64,000 nucleotides of DNA from the NCBI GenBank assembly GCA_030248215.1, contig JASANG010003183.1, positions 124,001 through 188,000 of the forward strand. Reading direction: 5' to 3'. Positions 1 to 12,800 of the stretch are shown piece after piece. The stretch comes from Enoplolaimus lenunculus (taxonomy: Eukaryota > Nematoda > Enoplea > Enoplida > Thoracostomopsidae). Positions within the stretch are counted from its first letter, which is position 1. Each line of letters opens with the position of its first letter. Made by a program: the position numbers and the translations under genes. The notes below the pieces were generated by a model. It did no database searches. It was not told the DNA's origin and saw only the letters and a program-made list of their open reading frames with translations.

Positions 1-1744
1 AGGTTTAGGTTGTGGCTTGGATAGCTTAGGCCTAGGCTTAGGCTTAGGTTTAGGCTAAGACTTAGGCTTAGGCATAGAAAATTTTGATAAAATGAAGTTG
101 AAAAGTGTTCAATTGTAATATTCCACAGTCGATGACCCCAAGACTGGTACAAATCTGTGGTTGTCCTTCAAAATTCATGGGGAGTGGCGCATAAGGCGCC
201 GGGGAATGTGTATGAACAAGACATAAAAATAAAGGCTCTCCTACGGCAGGGGAAGAATTCTAAGCGTAAAAGCTTAAGCCTAAGCCTAAACAAAAAATAA
301 AATATCAGCCTACTCATTTACAGTTCCACCAAGCAATGGGACGAGCAGTAACATTGGATAAATTAAAGAATTATGATTTTTACAAATCTTTTGGTGCAGT
401 GGTAGTCAGCTTCAGCTACGATTGTAAAAATAAGAAAATTAAGCCATATTTTGATGTATAAATGTTTTTTTCGAGTTTTTACAAGATGGGATCGTTTAGG
501 TTTAAAAATCAAATTTACCGAGACTTGGCTAAGAAATTTTGTTTCGAGCTAAACTTTGCCAAAATATCCGACCATGAGCAATTGATACTAAAGTTTAAGC
601 TAAAGCTTACAATGAGGGTTTTGATTTTTATGGGTTGTGTTTTTGAATTCAGGTACCTTATCATTTTATCACCAAAAAATTTTCTGAGGAAAACACTCTA
701 TAACCAAAAAATTTCCTGACGGAAAAATAATTCAAAGCTAGAAAACCTTATCTATCATATCACAATATCCGATTGTTGTTATAACCCCTGGTTTTAAGTA
801 AATTTTCCACCCAAACTGACATTGGGCCAAAAATTCAGAACATATTTTAACCACTCTGAGCTCCGGATATCCTTTCAAATCCCAGAATTCTCAGGGGGCG
901 GCAGCCGCCCCCTTGAAAACGATATTTCCGTGGTTTGGGCAAATTTTTCCACTAGGGGGGAGGGAACTAGAGAAGTGCCTAAATATTCATCTAAAACTTT
1001 ATGAAACACCAAACATTCGGTTATTTTTGATGTTCCAAGATTTGGCTACCGCAGTCAGCGTTCTACAAAAATGTAATTTTAGTTTTAAAAATTCAGATAA
1101 ATTTTTCAATTTCAATTTCAACTCTTAATTGGTCGATCGTGCTTATATAAGACAACGAGATAAAATAGCGCAGAATATTTCAACTAATAAAAATAATTAG
1201 AAACGAACAAACCTACCTGATATCTAACCTAATTACCGATTTTACGGCAAAAATTTGTCGAAAATCTGCTGTATTCGGCTATTTTTTTATTCAGACCAGT
1301 TTGGTAACATGATCGATGCATAGTTTTTTCGATATTTTCTATTTTCTTCCACAACCAGTCAAATATAACTCATGCTTGGAGTCATTGAAAAAACGAGTTC
1401 TAAGGTATTCGTGAGCAATGGAACATGTTGAGTTTGCCATTTTTGTATCACTGATAGCTATGTGTTTAGCGCTAGTAACCGGTGAATCAGAGATTTTGCA
1501 GGCCTAAAACACTTTTGTGTTGTAAAATTTTACTGTTTCTAAAGAGCATTTTTAGCAAAACTATTTTTGACCAATCGCGTCGAAGGCCTATAACGTTTGA
1601 AATAATACAGGAACGCGCCTAGGGTTCCGTCTATTTGGTTAAACCACACTCTGAGCTGTCAGCTGAACATCGCAAAATGTTCAGCAGTCCACGGCACTGC
1701 GGGTGATATATTCTCGACCTTCAATGGATCTGTTATACAGGTTT
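1..1744. other. intergenic, no gene seen
   Basis: Short TTAGGC tract at 1-75, a decayed family B-like piece at about 240-350, and a 9-bp perfect hairpin at 894-912. Short frames (462-719, 822-1004, 913-1128) lack any recognisable match. Confidence 0.6.
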
Positions 1745-2272
1745 GGGCCAATGTTACTTTTAGGGACGTAACAGTAGATTAAACGTATTCCTATGCCTAA
1801 GCCTAAGCGTTGCAAAAGCGTATTCATAAGCCTAAGCCTAAGCCTAACCGTTGCAAAAGCGTATTCCTAAGCTTAAGCCTAAGCCTAAGCGTTAGAAAAG
1901 CGTATTCCTAAGCTTAAGCCTAAACCTAAGCGTTGCAAAAGCGTATTCCTAAGCCTAAGCCTAAGCCTAAGCGTTGCAAAAGCGTATTCCTAAGCCTAAG
2001 CCTAAGATTGCCAAAGCGTATTGCTAAGCCTAAGCCTAAGAGTTGCAAAAGCGTATTCCTAAGCCTAAGACTAAGCGTTGCAAAACCGTTTTTCTAAGCC
2101 TAAGCCTACGCGTTACAAAAGCGTATTCCTAAACCTAAGCGTTGCAAAAGCGTATTCCTAAGCCTAAACATAAGCCTAAGCAAAAATATGTAGTCTAGAA
2201 TGTAAGCCTACTTTTTACAGACCCACCAGTAACCGGGACGGCCCTTAAACTAACATGGACCCTGGTTTGGAC
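1745..2272. mobile_element. MITE family B with internal TTAGGC satellite
   Basis: Ends GGGCCAATGTTACTTTTAGG and GACGGCCCTTAAACTAACATGGACC are imperfect inverted repeats. Between them are about ten units of GCGTTGCAAAAGCGTATTCC followed by one to four CTAAGC hexamers, then GCAAAAATATGTAGTCTAGAATG. This is the largest copy of the family. Confidence 0.8.
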
Positions 2273-2647
2273 CGGAAATATAATTGTCGTACAAACGGTT
2301 TCATTATTTCGATTTCATGGTTAAGTATATACCATCTGTTTGGTTATAAATTACAGCTTAATAACTCTATGCTACTAATTACACTCGGACACGCATTTAT
2401 TTAATCAAGCTTGCATGGTGAATATATGTGTCAATGCGATATTCGTTAGTATAACGTCCGCCATATTTTGTACTTTACTATTTGCCAAAGATTAACCAGG
2501 CCACGTACTTATAGTAGATTTGAAATAAATTTTCATTAATATTAATGCAAGTATCAATAATCACCCACGTCAATTTTCTACCCCGCAAACTTGCAAGAAA
2601 ACACTAGGTTTGACAGTGGCAAAATTTGAGCCCATCACGATATTTTA

Positions 2648-2839
2648 GTCCATGTAAAGATCAGGAGCGGAACGTTATTTTTTGGGACTGGAATAGAGTA
2701 AGTTTAAGTTTTAGGCTTTTTTTTGCTTAGAAATATGCTTAGGCTTACGTATAAGTTCGATCTTACGCTTAGGTTCAGGCTTAGGCTTAGGAATATGGTT
2801 ATACTGCTGTTCCGCCACTGCTCTTGTTTTATATTGGCA
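2648..2839. mobile_element. MITE family A with TTAGGC core
   Basis: Left end GTCCATGTAAAGATCAGGAGCGGAAC, right end GTTCCGCCACTGCTCTTG...ATTGGCA. Inside: GGAATAGAGTAAGTTTAAGTT, then several TTAGGC and TTACGC hexamers and GGAATATGG. Confidence 0.75.
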
Positions 2840-3931
2840 GAAATTTTCAAGGTGGGTGTAAAAGGTCACAAAACCAAAATACATTTAAGCACAGCTTTTC
2901 GATTTCAGTACGCAAATCAAGTGCTGGTTTCGGTGAGGTGAACGCCGGAGCGTAAGCAGCTATGACTTGTATCCTGATGGTCAGAGTTATTGCTTGCTTT
3001 CTGTTAACTTTGTTTACTCGGCACCGCTGAGGTCCAACAGTAGGTCAACGGTAGGGTACTGTATTTGGCGATTGAAACGTCCAACAATCCTGCCGCCGCA
3101 ATTTTAGTGCTACATTTCAATACAAAATCGTGATTTTTATTCTTGTTGAAAAACATTGCCAAACTCGTCTTGGATTATACAATGAAGGAAATTAATGTTA
3201 GTCGGTTGCAAAGTGCGAGGCTTGGAGGCGTGCAGCTTTTTTGCATATACAGCATAATAATAAGAATAGCTTATATTTTAAGCGTAGACAGGTAAAATGT
3301 TTCTGGTAGAAGGTTCTGGTTTTTAATTGGTACTGGCGGTTACTGGAAAAGTTGTGTATTACGGTTTATGTTTGTTAAGTGAATAAAATTGATTATACGG
3401 CGCTATTCAAATTAGCTGCATCCGGAGTTGCAATTAATAATGAAACGATCATAGACGTACGAACCAGGGTGCGCAAGACCGTTCGCCCCTTTGCAATCGA
3501 CGTTTTACATTGAGGAAAAGCTATGAGAATTGATACAGTTATTTGCGCTGAATCAGATTTTCAAATACAACTAATATATTAAAAGTAATATTTTTTGTGG
3601 AACGATAATTTGTGTTCACCTGAGTTCTAGGCTCGGAGAAAGAAACTAGGTTGCACAACGACTATAGACATAGTAGTCCATGCATAGAAGACGTCACGGT
3701 CTGTAAGCCTGAGTCTAAACCTAATCTTCAAGAATGAATTTGTGCTTGAGTGTACATATAGCGTTAAATTTAAGCCTAAACGACGAACCTAAACTATAAA
3801 CCTAAACATTGTTCACAGCCTAAAAATACCTAAGCATGAATTTAACTCGAAAAAACTTAAAGCTAACAACTTTGTTTGAGACCTATTCTATACATGGGCG
3901 CTTGAATGTATTACCCTCATTCATAACTGGA

Positions 3932-4140
3932 TGGGCCGATGTAAAGAACCGAAGCGGAACAGTATTATAAGCATATTCCTAAGCCTAAGCCTAAGACTTT
4001 GCCTAAGCCTAAGCATAAGAATGAGCATATTCCTAAGCTTAAGCCTAAACCTAAGCAAAGCAAAAAATTAGTCTAAAACTTAAGCTTATTCTATTGTAGT
4101 CACACAGAAAAACGGTAAGCCCATGATCTTTACATGGGCC
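3932..4140. mobile_element. MITE family A, reverse orientation
   Basis: GGGCCGATGTAAAGAACCGAAG start, CATGATCTTTACATGGGCC end; internal CCTAAG hexamers and AGCAAAAAATTAGTCTAAAAC. Confidence 0.8.
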
Positions 4141-4336
4141 CATGGAAGGAACTAGCAATGGATGAAAGTGTTAGCTACGCCAGAAGTTGTCGCAATTGAT
4201 TAATTATTGAGGTATGTCTTACACCGGAAAAATGAATGTTGAACATGATCTATGCACACAATTTATCACACACCGTTAAGCTATCTAGTATGTTTCAGCT
4301 TGTAACCACCCCTGTCAGCAAAGCGGTCTGCGTTTT

Positions 4337-4718
4337 AAGCCTAAACCTAAGCCTAAGCCTAAGCCTAAGCCTAAGCCTAAGCCCAAGCCTAAGCCAAGCC
4401 TAAGACTAAGCCTAAGCCTAAGCCTAAGCCTAAGCCTAGGCGTAAGCCTAAGCCTAGGCGTAAGCCTAAGCCTAACCCGAAGCCTAAGCCTAAGCCTAAG
4501 CCTAAGCCTAAGCCTAAGACTAAGCCTAAGCCTAAGCCTAAGCCTAAGCCTAAGCCTAAGACTAAGCCTAAACCTAAGTCCAAGCCTTAGCCAAGCCTAA
4601 GACTAAGCCTTTTAGCCTAAGCCTAAGCCTAAGCCCAAGCCTAAGTCGAAGCCTAAGCCTAAGCCTAAGCCTAATCCTAAGCCTAAGCCTAAGCCTAAAC
4701 TTAAGACTAAGCCTAAAA
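4337..4718. repeat. interstitial TTAGGC/GCCTAA array
   Basis: About 380 bp of almost continuous CCTAAG hexamers (TTAGGC on the other strand), with scattered changes such as CCCAAG, ACTAAG and CGTAAG. This is the nematode telomere motif. I see no terminal inverted repeats around it, unlike the shorter arrays carried in MITEs. Confidence 0.95.
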
Positions 4719-5302
4719 TTCCAACGGTCTGTTTATACCGATTTGGTTTTGATTGTGTTACTCAAAATGAATGGTTTTTACTCGGTCAAAGTTCGCTTAA
4801 GTTTTAGCTGGTGTATGCGAATAATAGGGGTCTGCCCATTATGCTTATAGCCAGGAGTATGACTAAGCTTAAAATTTCATCGCTTTGTTTACGTTTGTAG
4901 TACCAGCCGGCGGAAAAAACAAGGGCCTGCCTATAGCCTAAGACAAAACCTAAGCTTAAGCATAAACCTTAGCCTATTAAGCTTTGCAAAATTTAAGTCC
5001 CGCAATCACACTGTCTCTCAGTGGGCAAGCCCCACTGCCGGATCCGAAGGGAACCACTCCTGAAATAGGCCCCACTTCAACGGACCAAACCAAGATTTTG
5101 TATTTAGGTTTAGCTCTAAAATGACGTTCGACTTCTAGCTCAATTTGCTCTCGATTTGTTCAACAATTATATATCGCGTTACGCCCCTGTTAATGTTTTT
5201 GGACCAGGCCACATGCAACCCTTTATAATTAACATGGAGTCTTAGTAGCGATGAGCATATTCCATTTTTTTGTGCATTGTAGTATTAAAGCGTATACGCA
5301 TA

Positions 5303-5749
5303 CTGTAGTGACCCGAATAAGAGGTGGGGGACTGACATTTGTTTGGCCTCTCCAGATGGTACCCCCCTCTTATTAGGTCGCGGATCGTTATTTATTTTCA
5401 ACGTGTCCTCCGCAACCCTTCGTTACTGATATATATCCTTTACTGCAATTATTCGTTGAATTAAACGTTTATTTGTCTTGTGTCAATAGCTTGAGCGATA
5501 ATGCTAGGTTATACTTTAGAATGTTACTTTCAAAACTGAAGTACGCTTTAAAGTTTCAAACTAAACTTTATTTGGTCCTGCAGTCATTTATGCGCTACAA
5601 TTAGGGACAATTGACATTTATGGACTCTGATTATGGTTTAGGAACTCTATCCGTTTACGGACTCTTAAGGGATACGGACTAATATTGATTGTTACTCAAA
5701 ATGGAGACCCCACTCTTATTACCACCCCCTCTTATTCGGATAACTACAG
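5303..5749. mobile_element. MITE family C, TA target duplication
   Basis: CTGTAGTGACCCGAATAAGAGG at the left and CCTCTTATTCGGATAACTACAG at the right, flanked by TA on both sides; 447 bp. TA duplication and CTGTAG ends suggest a Tc1/mariner-type source. Confidence 0.85.
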
Positions 5750-6811
5750 TACACTGATCCTGGAACTTTAATTAGGCTGCATATTTTAGGCGGATGGCTA
5801 GCTTCTAAAACGTGCCAGAACCTTTATGTATATATTTACTCGTTCCTTATCAGGTTCCTGTTTCAGACCGGCACCTATCCCTACATTTTTGGAGAGGCCA
5901 AAAAAAGTTTACTTAGGACGTACGTGATTTAACAGCGGTTTTCACAAGCCAGACGCCAAAATGTTTCCAGAAGTCTCATTACTGCAGGGGGGGCCGAGAT
6001 TCATTAGTCCCCTCTCTGGTGACTATTGACACGTTTTGGTATATTTGGCCTATTGAGAGAACACACACATTTTGACTAAACGGTGTTTACGATGATTGAT
6101 TTTCTCAGTATGCAGGGACGTAGCGAGAGGGGGTCCAGATGTGACCCCTTCAAATGTTCCAAATCAACAATTATATATACTGCTGTCCCGTTGAACACTT
6201 CCCGTCGTTGTTTGTTCCACTGCCGCGACCCTATCAGCATGATATTGTCCTGTATATACGCAGCATTGTTGTGTTTTTCTAACGGAAGTTGTTTACCAAA
6301 CTGCCTAAGTAACGGATTTCGACTTAAAGTAAGATCAACAACAATTTGTTTACGAGATCATAGCTTTAGAAATAGAATTCGTAAATATATAATCGAGGTA
6401 GAATGTGGTAACATGGCCGCTACTACGGGGGGATTATCACTTTGAACCGACCCCGAGTCCCCCTGTTGAGTTTTTAGCTACATGTCCTCTCGAACTGCTG
6501 AGACCAGACCAGGCGCGTAGCCAGCTCACCTTGCTGGAGGGGCGATAACTAGTATTTAGGAGGGCAAAGCATGGGATTTCAGTGACTTCATAAGCAAGCG
6601 TAAGCTTTTGCCTAAGCTTTATTCTAAGCGTAAGCATTAGAGCAAAACATAGGTTTTGAGATTTAAACAAAATTCACAAAGTTTTTGCAGAGAAAACTCG
6701 CTTCTCAGCTCTTAAAGTTCCACAAATGCCCCAAAATTACAAATCAAATCGTCGAAGCAAACAGTTTCAGCGGAAACCATGAAAAATTTCATTATCGAAA
6801 TTGTCGGAACT

Positions 6812-8683
6812 GACGGCAAAAATTCTACCGGAACCGGAGGTCGATTTGTTTCCGGTGTCAAAGCCGGAGTAAAGCATCGTGATGACGGCAAAAATTCTAC
6901 CGGAACCGGAGGTCGAGTTGTTTCCGGTGTCAAAGCCGGAGTAAAGCATCGTGATGACGGCAAAAATTCTACCGGAACCGGAGGTCGAGTTGTTTCCGGT
7001 GTCAAGACCGGAGTAAAGCATCGTGATGACGGCAAAAATTCTACCGGAACTGGAGGTCGATTTGTTTCCGGTGTCAAAGCCGGAGTAAAGCATCGTGATG
7101 ACGGCAAAAATTCTACCGGAACCGGAGGTCGAGTTGTTTCCGGTGTCAAAGCCGGAGTAAAGCATCGTGATGACGGCAAAAATTCTACCGGAACCGGAGG
7201 TCGAGTTGTTTCCGGTGTCAAAGCCGGAGTAAAGCATCGTGATGACGGCAAAAATTCTACCGGAACCGGAGGTCGAGTTGTTTCCGGTGTCAAGACCGGA
7301 GTAAAGCATCGTGATGACGGCAAAAATTCTACCGGAACTGGAGGTCGATTTGTTTCCGGTGTCAAAGCCGGAGTAAAGCATCGTGATGACGGCAAAAATT
7401 CTACCGGAACCGGAGGTCGATTTGTTTCCGGTGTCATAGCCGGAGTAAAGCATCGTGATGACGGCAAAAATTCTACCGGAACCGGAGGTCGAGTTGTTTC
7501 CGGTGTCAAAGCCGGAGTAAAGCATCGTGATGACGGCAAAAATTCTACCGGAACCGGAGGTCGAGTTGTTTCCGGTGTCAAAGCCGGAGTAAAGCATCGT
7601 GATGACGGCAAAAATTCTACCGGAACCGGAGGTCGAGTTGTTTCCGGTGTCAAAGCCGGAGTAAAGCATCGTGATGACGGCAAAAATTCTACCGGAACCG
7701 GAGGTCGAGTTGTTTCCGGTGTCAAGACCGGAGTAAAGCATCGTGATGACGGCAAAAATTCTACCGGAACTGGAGGTCGATTTGTTTCCGGTGTCAAAGC
7801 CGGAGTAAAGCATCGTGATGACGGCAAAAATTCTACCGGAACCGGAGGTCGAGTTGTTTCCGGTGTCAAAGCCGGAGTAAAGCATCGTGATGACGGCAAA
7901 AATTCTACCGGAACCGGAGGTCGAGTTGTTTCCGGTGTCAAGACCGGAGTAAAGCATCGTGATGACGGCAAAAATTATACCGGAACTGGAGGTCGAGTTG
8001 TTTCCGGTGTCAAAGCCGGAGTAAAGCATCGTGATGACGGCAAAAATTCTACCGGAACCGGAGGTCGAGTTGTTTCCGGTGTCAAAGCCGGAGTAAAGCA
8101 TCGTGATGACGGCAAAAATTCTACCGGAACCGGAGGTCGAGTTGTTTCCGGTGTCAAGACCGGAGTAAAGCATCGTGATGACGGCAAAAATTCTACCGGA
8201 ACTGGAGGTCGAGTTGTTTCCGGTGTCAAAGCCGGAGTAAAGCATCGTGATGACGGCAAAAATTCTACCGGAACCGGAGGTCGAGTTGTTTCCGGTGTCA
8301 AAGCCGGAGTAAAGCATCGTGATGACGGCAAAAATTCTACCGGAACCGGAGGTCGAGTTGTTTCCGGTGTCAAGACCGGAGTAAAGCATCGTGATGACGG
8401 CAAAAATTCTACCGGAACCGGAGGTCGATTTGTTTCCGGTGTCAAGACCGGAGTAAAGCATCGTGATGACGGCAAAAATTCTACCGGAACCGGAGGTCGA
8501 GTTGTTTCCGGTGTCAAAGCCGGAGTAAAGCATCGTGATGACGGCAAAAATTTTACCGGAACCGGAGGTCGAGTTGTTTCCGGTGTCAAAGCCGGAGTAA
8601 AGCATCGTGATGACGGCAAAAATTCTACCGGAACCGGAGGTCGAGTTGTTTCCGGTGTCAAGACCGGAGTAAAGCATCGCGAT
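6812..8683. repeat. 72-bp tandem array, 26 units
   Basis: Unit GACGGCAAAAATTCTACCGG...AAAGCATCGTGAT, 72 bp, about 26 copies, nearly identical. Variants recur in order (AACT or AACC; GATTT or GAGTT; AAAGCC or AAGACC), giving a higher-order period of three or four units. Because 72 is a multiple of three and the unit lacks stops in several frames, long frames exist on both strands (+ 6779-8734; - 6767-8677, 6712-7971 and 7975-8661). The unit resembles a CCGGAGCCGG-rich element at 38140-38480, so it is more likely expanded transposon DNA than a gene. Confidence 0.93.
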
Positions 8684-8755
8684 GGACCGTGTTACCAGCC
8701 TTACGATAGTTTGAAAGCGATGTTTAAAAGCTGAATGCCGTCGTACAGTGATAGT

Positions 8756-8915
8756 GGCCCGTGCTACTTTAAGCGGCGGTCTGGTTTTTGGTGGGTCTAT
8801 AAACGAGAAGGTTTATATTCTAGATTATATTTTTTGTTAGGCTTAGGCTTTGGCTTACGCTTATGCTTATGAATACGCTTAATCTACTGTTACGCTCCTA
8901 AAAGTAACATTGGCC
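8756..8915. mobile_element. MITE family B, short copy
   Basis: GGCCCGTGCTACTTTAAGCGG at one end, CCTAAAAGTAACATTGGCC at the other; internal TTAGGCTTAGGC-like tract. Opposite orientation to the 1745-2272 copy. It lies about 240 bp upstream of the receptor gene start. Confidence 0.75.
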
Positions 8916-9158
8916 GTTACAGTATCAAGACTGTATAATCCGTCTGCCAAAACTACGTAATTGGTGTATTCTGTGTAGAAAAGGATGTTCCCAGTGTGCG
9001 TTGGACAATTTCACCCATCCTAATGGAAGGCGGAAAGATTGATCCTTTTCTCATCGTTTTGATGCTCTTTAGACGGCTCTTGGCGACCCCTGAATAAACA
9101 ATAATTATATACTACTTATATTCGTTATGTTAGGTCTGTTACTAATAAACAATTAAAA

Positions 9159-9805
9159 ATGATACAACCTTATGTGATAAACTATTTTCTGCTACTCCTT
9201 ATACTTAGAGGTGAGTATGCCTTTTAGACCTTTTCCGGTAAACAATGGCCGGCCCCAGAAGGAGCGGACGACTAAACCGCATCGGCCACCAGAAAAGGTT
9301 CCTGAGCAGAAGTTCTAGTCCACGCTAATAGGGCCGTGCCCACGAACCTAAACGCTAAACGTAAACCTGCACCTGAGCCTAAATGGCGAAAGAGTGAAGT
9401 CTAATAAACACAATCATAAACCTAAACCTAATTATTCTAAGACAAACGTAATGTTTTCTCCCGGAAAGATTCATAATGAAATTTTACAAACACTGTGATA
9501 TATTCAGCAAAATATTCACTGATGTATGAATTTTCAAAACTGGCGAAAATTGAATTGCAACCAGGGTTTTAAAATTTTAGGCTAAAAATTTAAATTTAAG
9601 GCCGAAATTACAACGAACAAAATTAAATTTTACTGTTTCTTTAGAGCCTAATTTGGTCGCTATCGGATACCGTCTGGACGTCGCCAATCAGCGTCTGGTC
9701 AAAGATATCGCAGACAGTTGTGACCCACGTGTTCGGCCAGTGTCACATCCAAATCATGCAGTCAATGTTTCGTTCAGAATGGACTTGTATCAAGTGTTGG
9801 AAATT
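9159..9805 (+). CDS. nAChR exons 1-2: signal peptide and N-terminal helix
   Basis: Exon 1 (9159-9210) begins at an ATG and encodes 17 residues plus one base, with a leucine-rich core, then a strong donor GTGAGT. Exon 2 (9645-9805) follows acceptor TTTCTTTAG and completes the split codon as Glu. It encodes the N-terminal helix and first strands; RLVKDIADSCDPRVRPVS aligns with the vertebrate start 'RLLNDLL..YDPLVRPV'. The exon ends in phase 0 at LYQVLEI, before donor GTAATT. The open frame runs on past the donor to 9871, but the protein match stops at the donor. Confidence 0.8.
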
Positions 9806-12800
9806 GTAATTTTCCCGAACGGTTTCTTAGAAAAATTTCAATTTGGATTCAAGTGGTCATCAGGCCCGTAGCCATCTTATCTTGCTAGAAGGCGAAAAAA
9901 AATTTCAGCCGGGACACATACAAGGGTTTTCGATAACTTGCATAGCAATGTTGAAAATATTGGCAAAAAATCTTCCAAGGGGCTGAGCATCCACTTAGTC
10001 CACTCTCTGGCTACGGGTCCGGTGTTAATGCCGTTGTTTAAAGCTTGAATATGATATCACGGGCAAACTTTGCTAAAATGTATTTTGTACCAAAAAATGT
10101 GTCATTTTTTGAAAAACATACGTAACTTTTGAATTTTTGTTACGTCGAAAAGTTGAAATTAAAGCAGAAAAAATTTTTAATGGCTGAGTTTCCACAACCC
10201 TAATTAAGTACGACTTAGTACGTAAGTTCGTGTGAAGCAGTTGCTGAACCATTTTGTTGTTTTTAAGAGAGTGCTTAAGTTAAGTAAATAGTTGTGTCGC
10301 TGACTAAATTTGATAGATTACAAATTTACCATTCAGGAATACTAACCTTGGTCAAATTGAACTATAGGTACACTATTGAACTCTCCTGAATATAAAACAA
10401 AACTATTACTTTCTCGTTATGACAATGGCTGACATTTGGCGTTTATTTTTTTGTTCGAAAATTTACGTATTTACTTAAGTCGACGACTTAAGTAATTACT
10501 TAAATAAAAAACTTAAGTAAACACTTAATTAAGATTTCAGAAACCCAACCAAATTTGCTAAAATCCAAAAAGTGATTTACAAAATTTTTCCACAATTGAC
10601 AATGTGGCGTAATCGTTGCTATTAAATTAGGTTCAGAAACCATAATAGCCAGTTGCTGTTGTGCATCATCCACAATACCTTGTGTACGTCATGTCGCTAA
10701 ACTAGTGGCTGTCATGTCGTAGTAAGAAAATATTTACACGGACAAGTTTGAAAAAATCATATACATATTTGATACTTTTAAGTGTCTGTAATTTGTAATA
10801 TCACCCCTATCACCGCGTAGGAGTCAAGCAAAGATGGAAACGCGATGTATACGACTTACTATAGAAGGTTTATTGAAAAATGTAAAATAGACTTTAAAGA
10901 TTCGTATTTTTAGGCGGAATCTTCTCAATCTGTATCGCTTTATATGTGGATTGTTGAGGTTGGTTTGGACGTTGGCCAATGTATAGAACAGGGCCGCAAC
11001 AGTAGTGCAACCACATTCATAAGTCTAAGCCTAAGTCTAAGCAAAAAATTAGTTTAAAGCTTAACCTTACTTTGTTACAGTCCCGCAAATATACGGTGTG
11101 CCCCTGATTTTTACATGAGCCGGCATTTTTTATAAAAAGGGTTGTGGGTCGTATGATGATCCCCTGCGGTCCTCTACTAAAGCGCCACCGTAGGGCAGGG
11201 TGTCACATTAATACCCATTTATATTTGTGACTGCAACGTCTGTCCTAAAGAAGGCTTTCGCAAATTTCATTTAAAAATAATTGCATATATGGGTAGTATA
11301 CTCTTTTGAAGCTTAAACTAACACGATTTAAGCTTAAGCTAATCCAGCAGCGATGTTGTTTAAGCTAAACTTAACGAATTCTTAGATACAACAATTTCTG
11401 TTCTGCACTTGTTACTTTAATACAAAGTAGGTTTAATTTAAACTCGCGTTAAGCTTAAAAATATGTTAGTCTAAGTTAAACTTTACAATCCTTGTTCAGT
11501 TATTCCGTTCAGCCATTTAAGTTTCACTCAAACTTTAGAATTTAGTTAAGCTATAATTTAAGTTTAAGTTTTTAGAAAATAGTTGAAATTATTTTAGTCA
11601 TGGCAAGACGAGTTGATCACATGGGATCCAGCGCGATATGATAATATTTATGAACTTATCGTCAATGCAGATGACGTTTGGAGACCTGATACTTATCTGT
11701 ATAACAGGTATTTAACTAATAAACCGCACCGCGTTTCAGCGTTTTGATTGGATAAAAATTTAAAATTCTTGTCTAAGGAATCGTGTCTAAAATAAAAAAA
11801 TGCGTTTTTCGCTTTTAAAACAGTGGCATTGATGCTAAAATAGCGTTTGAATAAACGCAAAAAAGCGCTTACGTCTAAAACAGTATTTAGCGACAGTAGC
11901 GAGTCTATTTTGGCATTCTTCCGTTTAAGGAAAATAGTTTTAAAAGACGATGTTTGAAACGCAAAATGCATTTAAAATAGTGTTTTAGTTTTGACACAAA
12001 TCCTAAATGGTATAATACGTATAATTGTTTATAAAGTCAATACGAAATTGTTATAGCATTGTACTGTAGTGACCCGAGTAAGAGGGGTGGACTGATATTT
12101 ATTTGGCCTCTCCAGAGGGTACCCCTGTTATTCGGTTACGAACTGTTTTTCATTTGTAACCCGCCCTTCGCCGCCCTTTGTTACTGGTATATATCCGGTG
12201 TTGCAACTATCCGTTAAATTAAACGTTTATTGACTCTATCCGCTTACGTACTCTTATTAAGGATACGGACTCCTATTAATTGGGACTCAAAATGGGGACC
12301 ACCCCTTTTATTACCCCCTCATATTCGGGTCACTACAGTAAACTGGTTAAATCGTCAACTTAAATTTGGTTTTTTGCAATTTCTAAATATCCTTTAGTCC
12401 TGGTTTAATTTTTTTGTATTTTAGCGTAGATATGGGAGCCCGTATGCGTGTCACCAGTGCTAAAATATCTATGCCACGTCGTAAACAGCGCATCTCAGAA
12501 ACAACTGACGCTCCAGATCAAAGACAATGGCCGCAACGCCGGGACAAACAACACCAAGCCACTGTATCGCTGCAGTATCCTGCAATTTTAAAATTTTCGT
12601 GCAATTTATTTTTAATGTACTTTCCATTCGATACACAGAACTGCAGGTATACTACACATATACATTAAATAAAGCCTGGCTCGTATTCGCTTTTCACCAC
12701 ATTTGTCTAAGCGTTTGCCTAACGCAATGGCGGATCCACGGGGGGCCCACCCCGGCCGTTCCCCCCAACAGCATCTCGACAAAAATTATATAGTGTCAAT

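Larger units (their letters stand above)
2840..6811. other. intergenic DNA between repeats, no gene seen
   Basis: Apart from the elements listed separately, only scattered CTAAGC runs (3704-3850, 4920-4980) and decayed hAT-like ends (5985, 6116, 6515: GTAGCGAGAGGGGG and similar). The 120-residue frame at 6083-6445 begins in such an end and is not credible. Confidence 0.55.

Noticed and set aside
4389-4583. Leu/Gly-rich minus-strand frame
   Set aside because: Translation of the TTAGGC array.
6083-6445. 120-residue frame
   Set aside because: Begins within a hAT-like inverted end; no domain or splice support.
6779-8734. 651-residue frame as a real repetitive protein
   Set aside because: Frames are open on both strands because the unit is 72 bp; the unit matches transposon-like DNA at 38140-38480, and no splice or domain context supports a gene.
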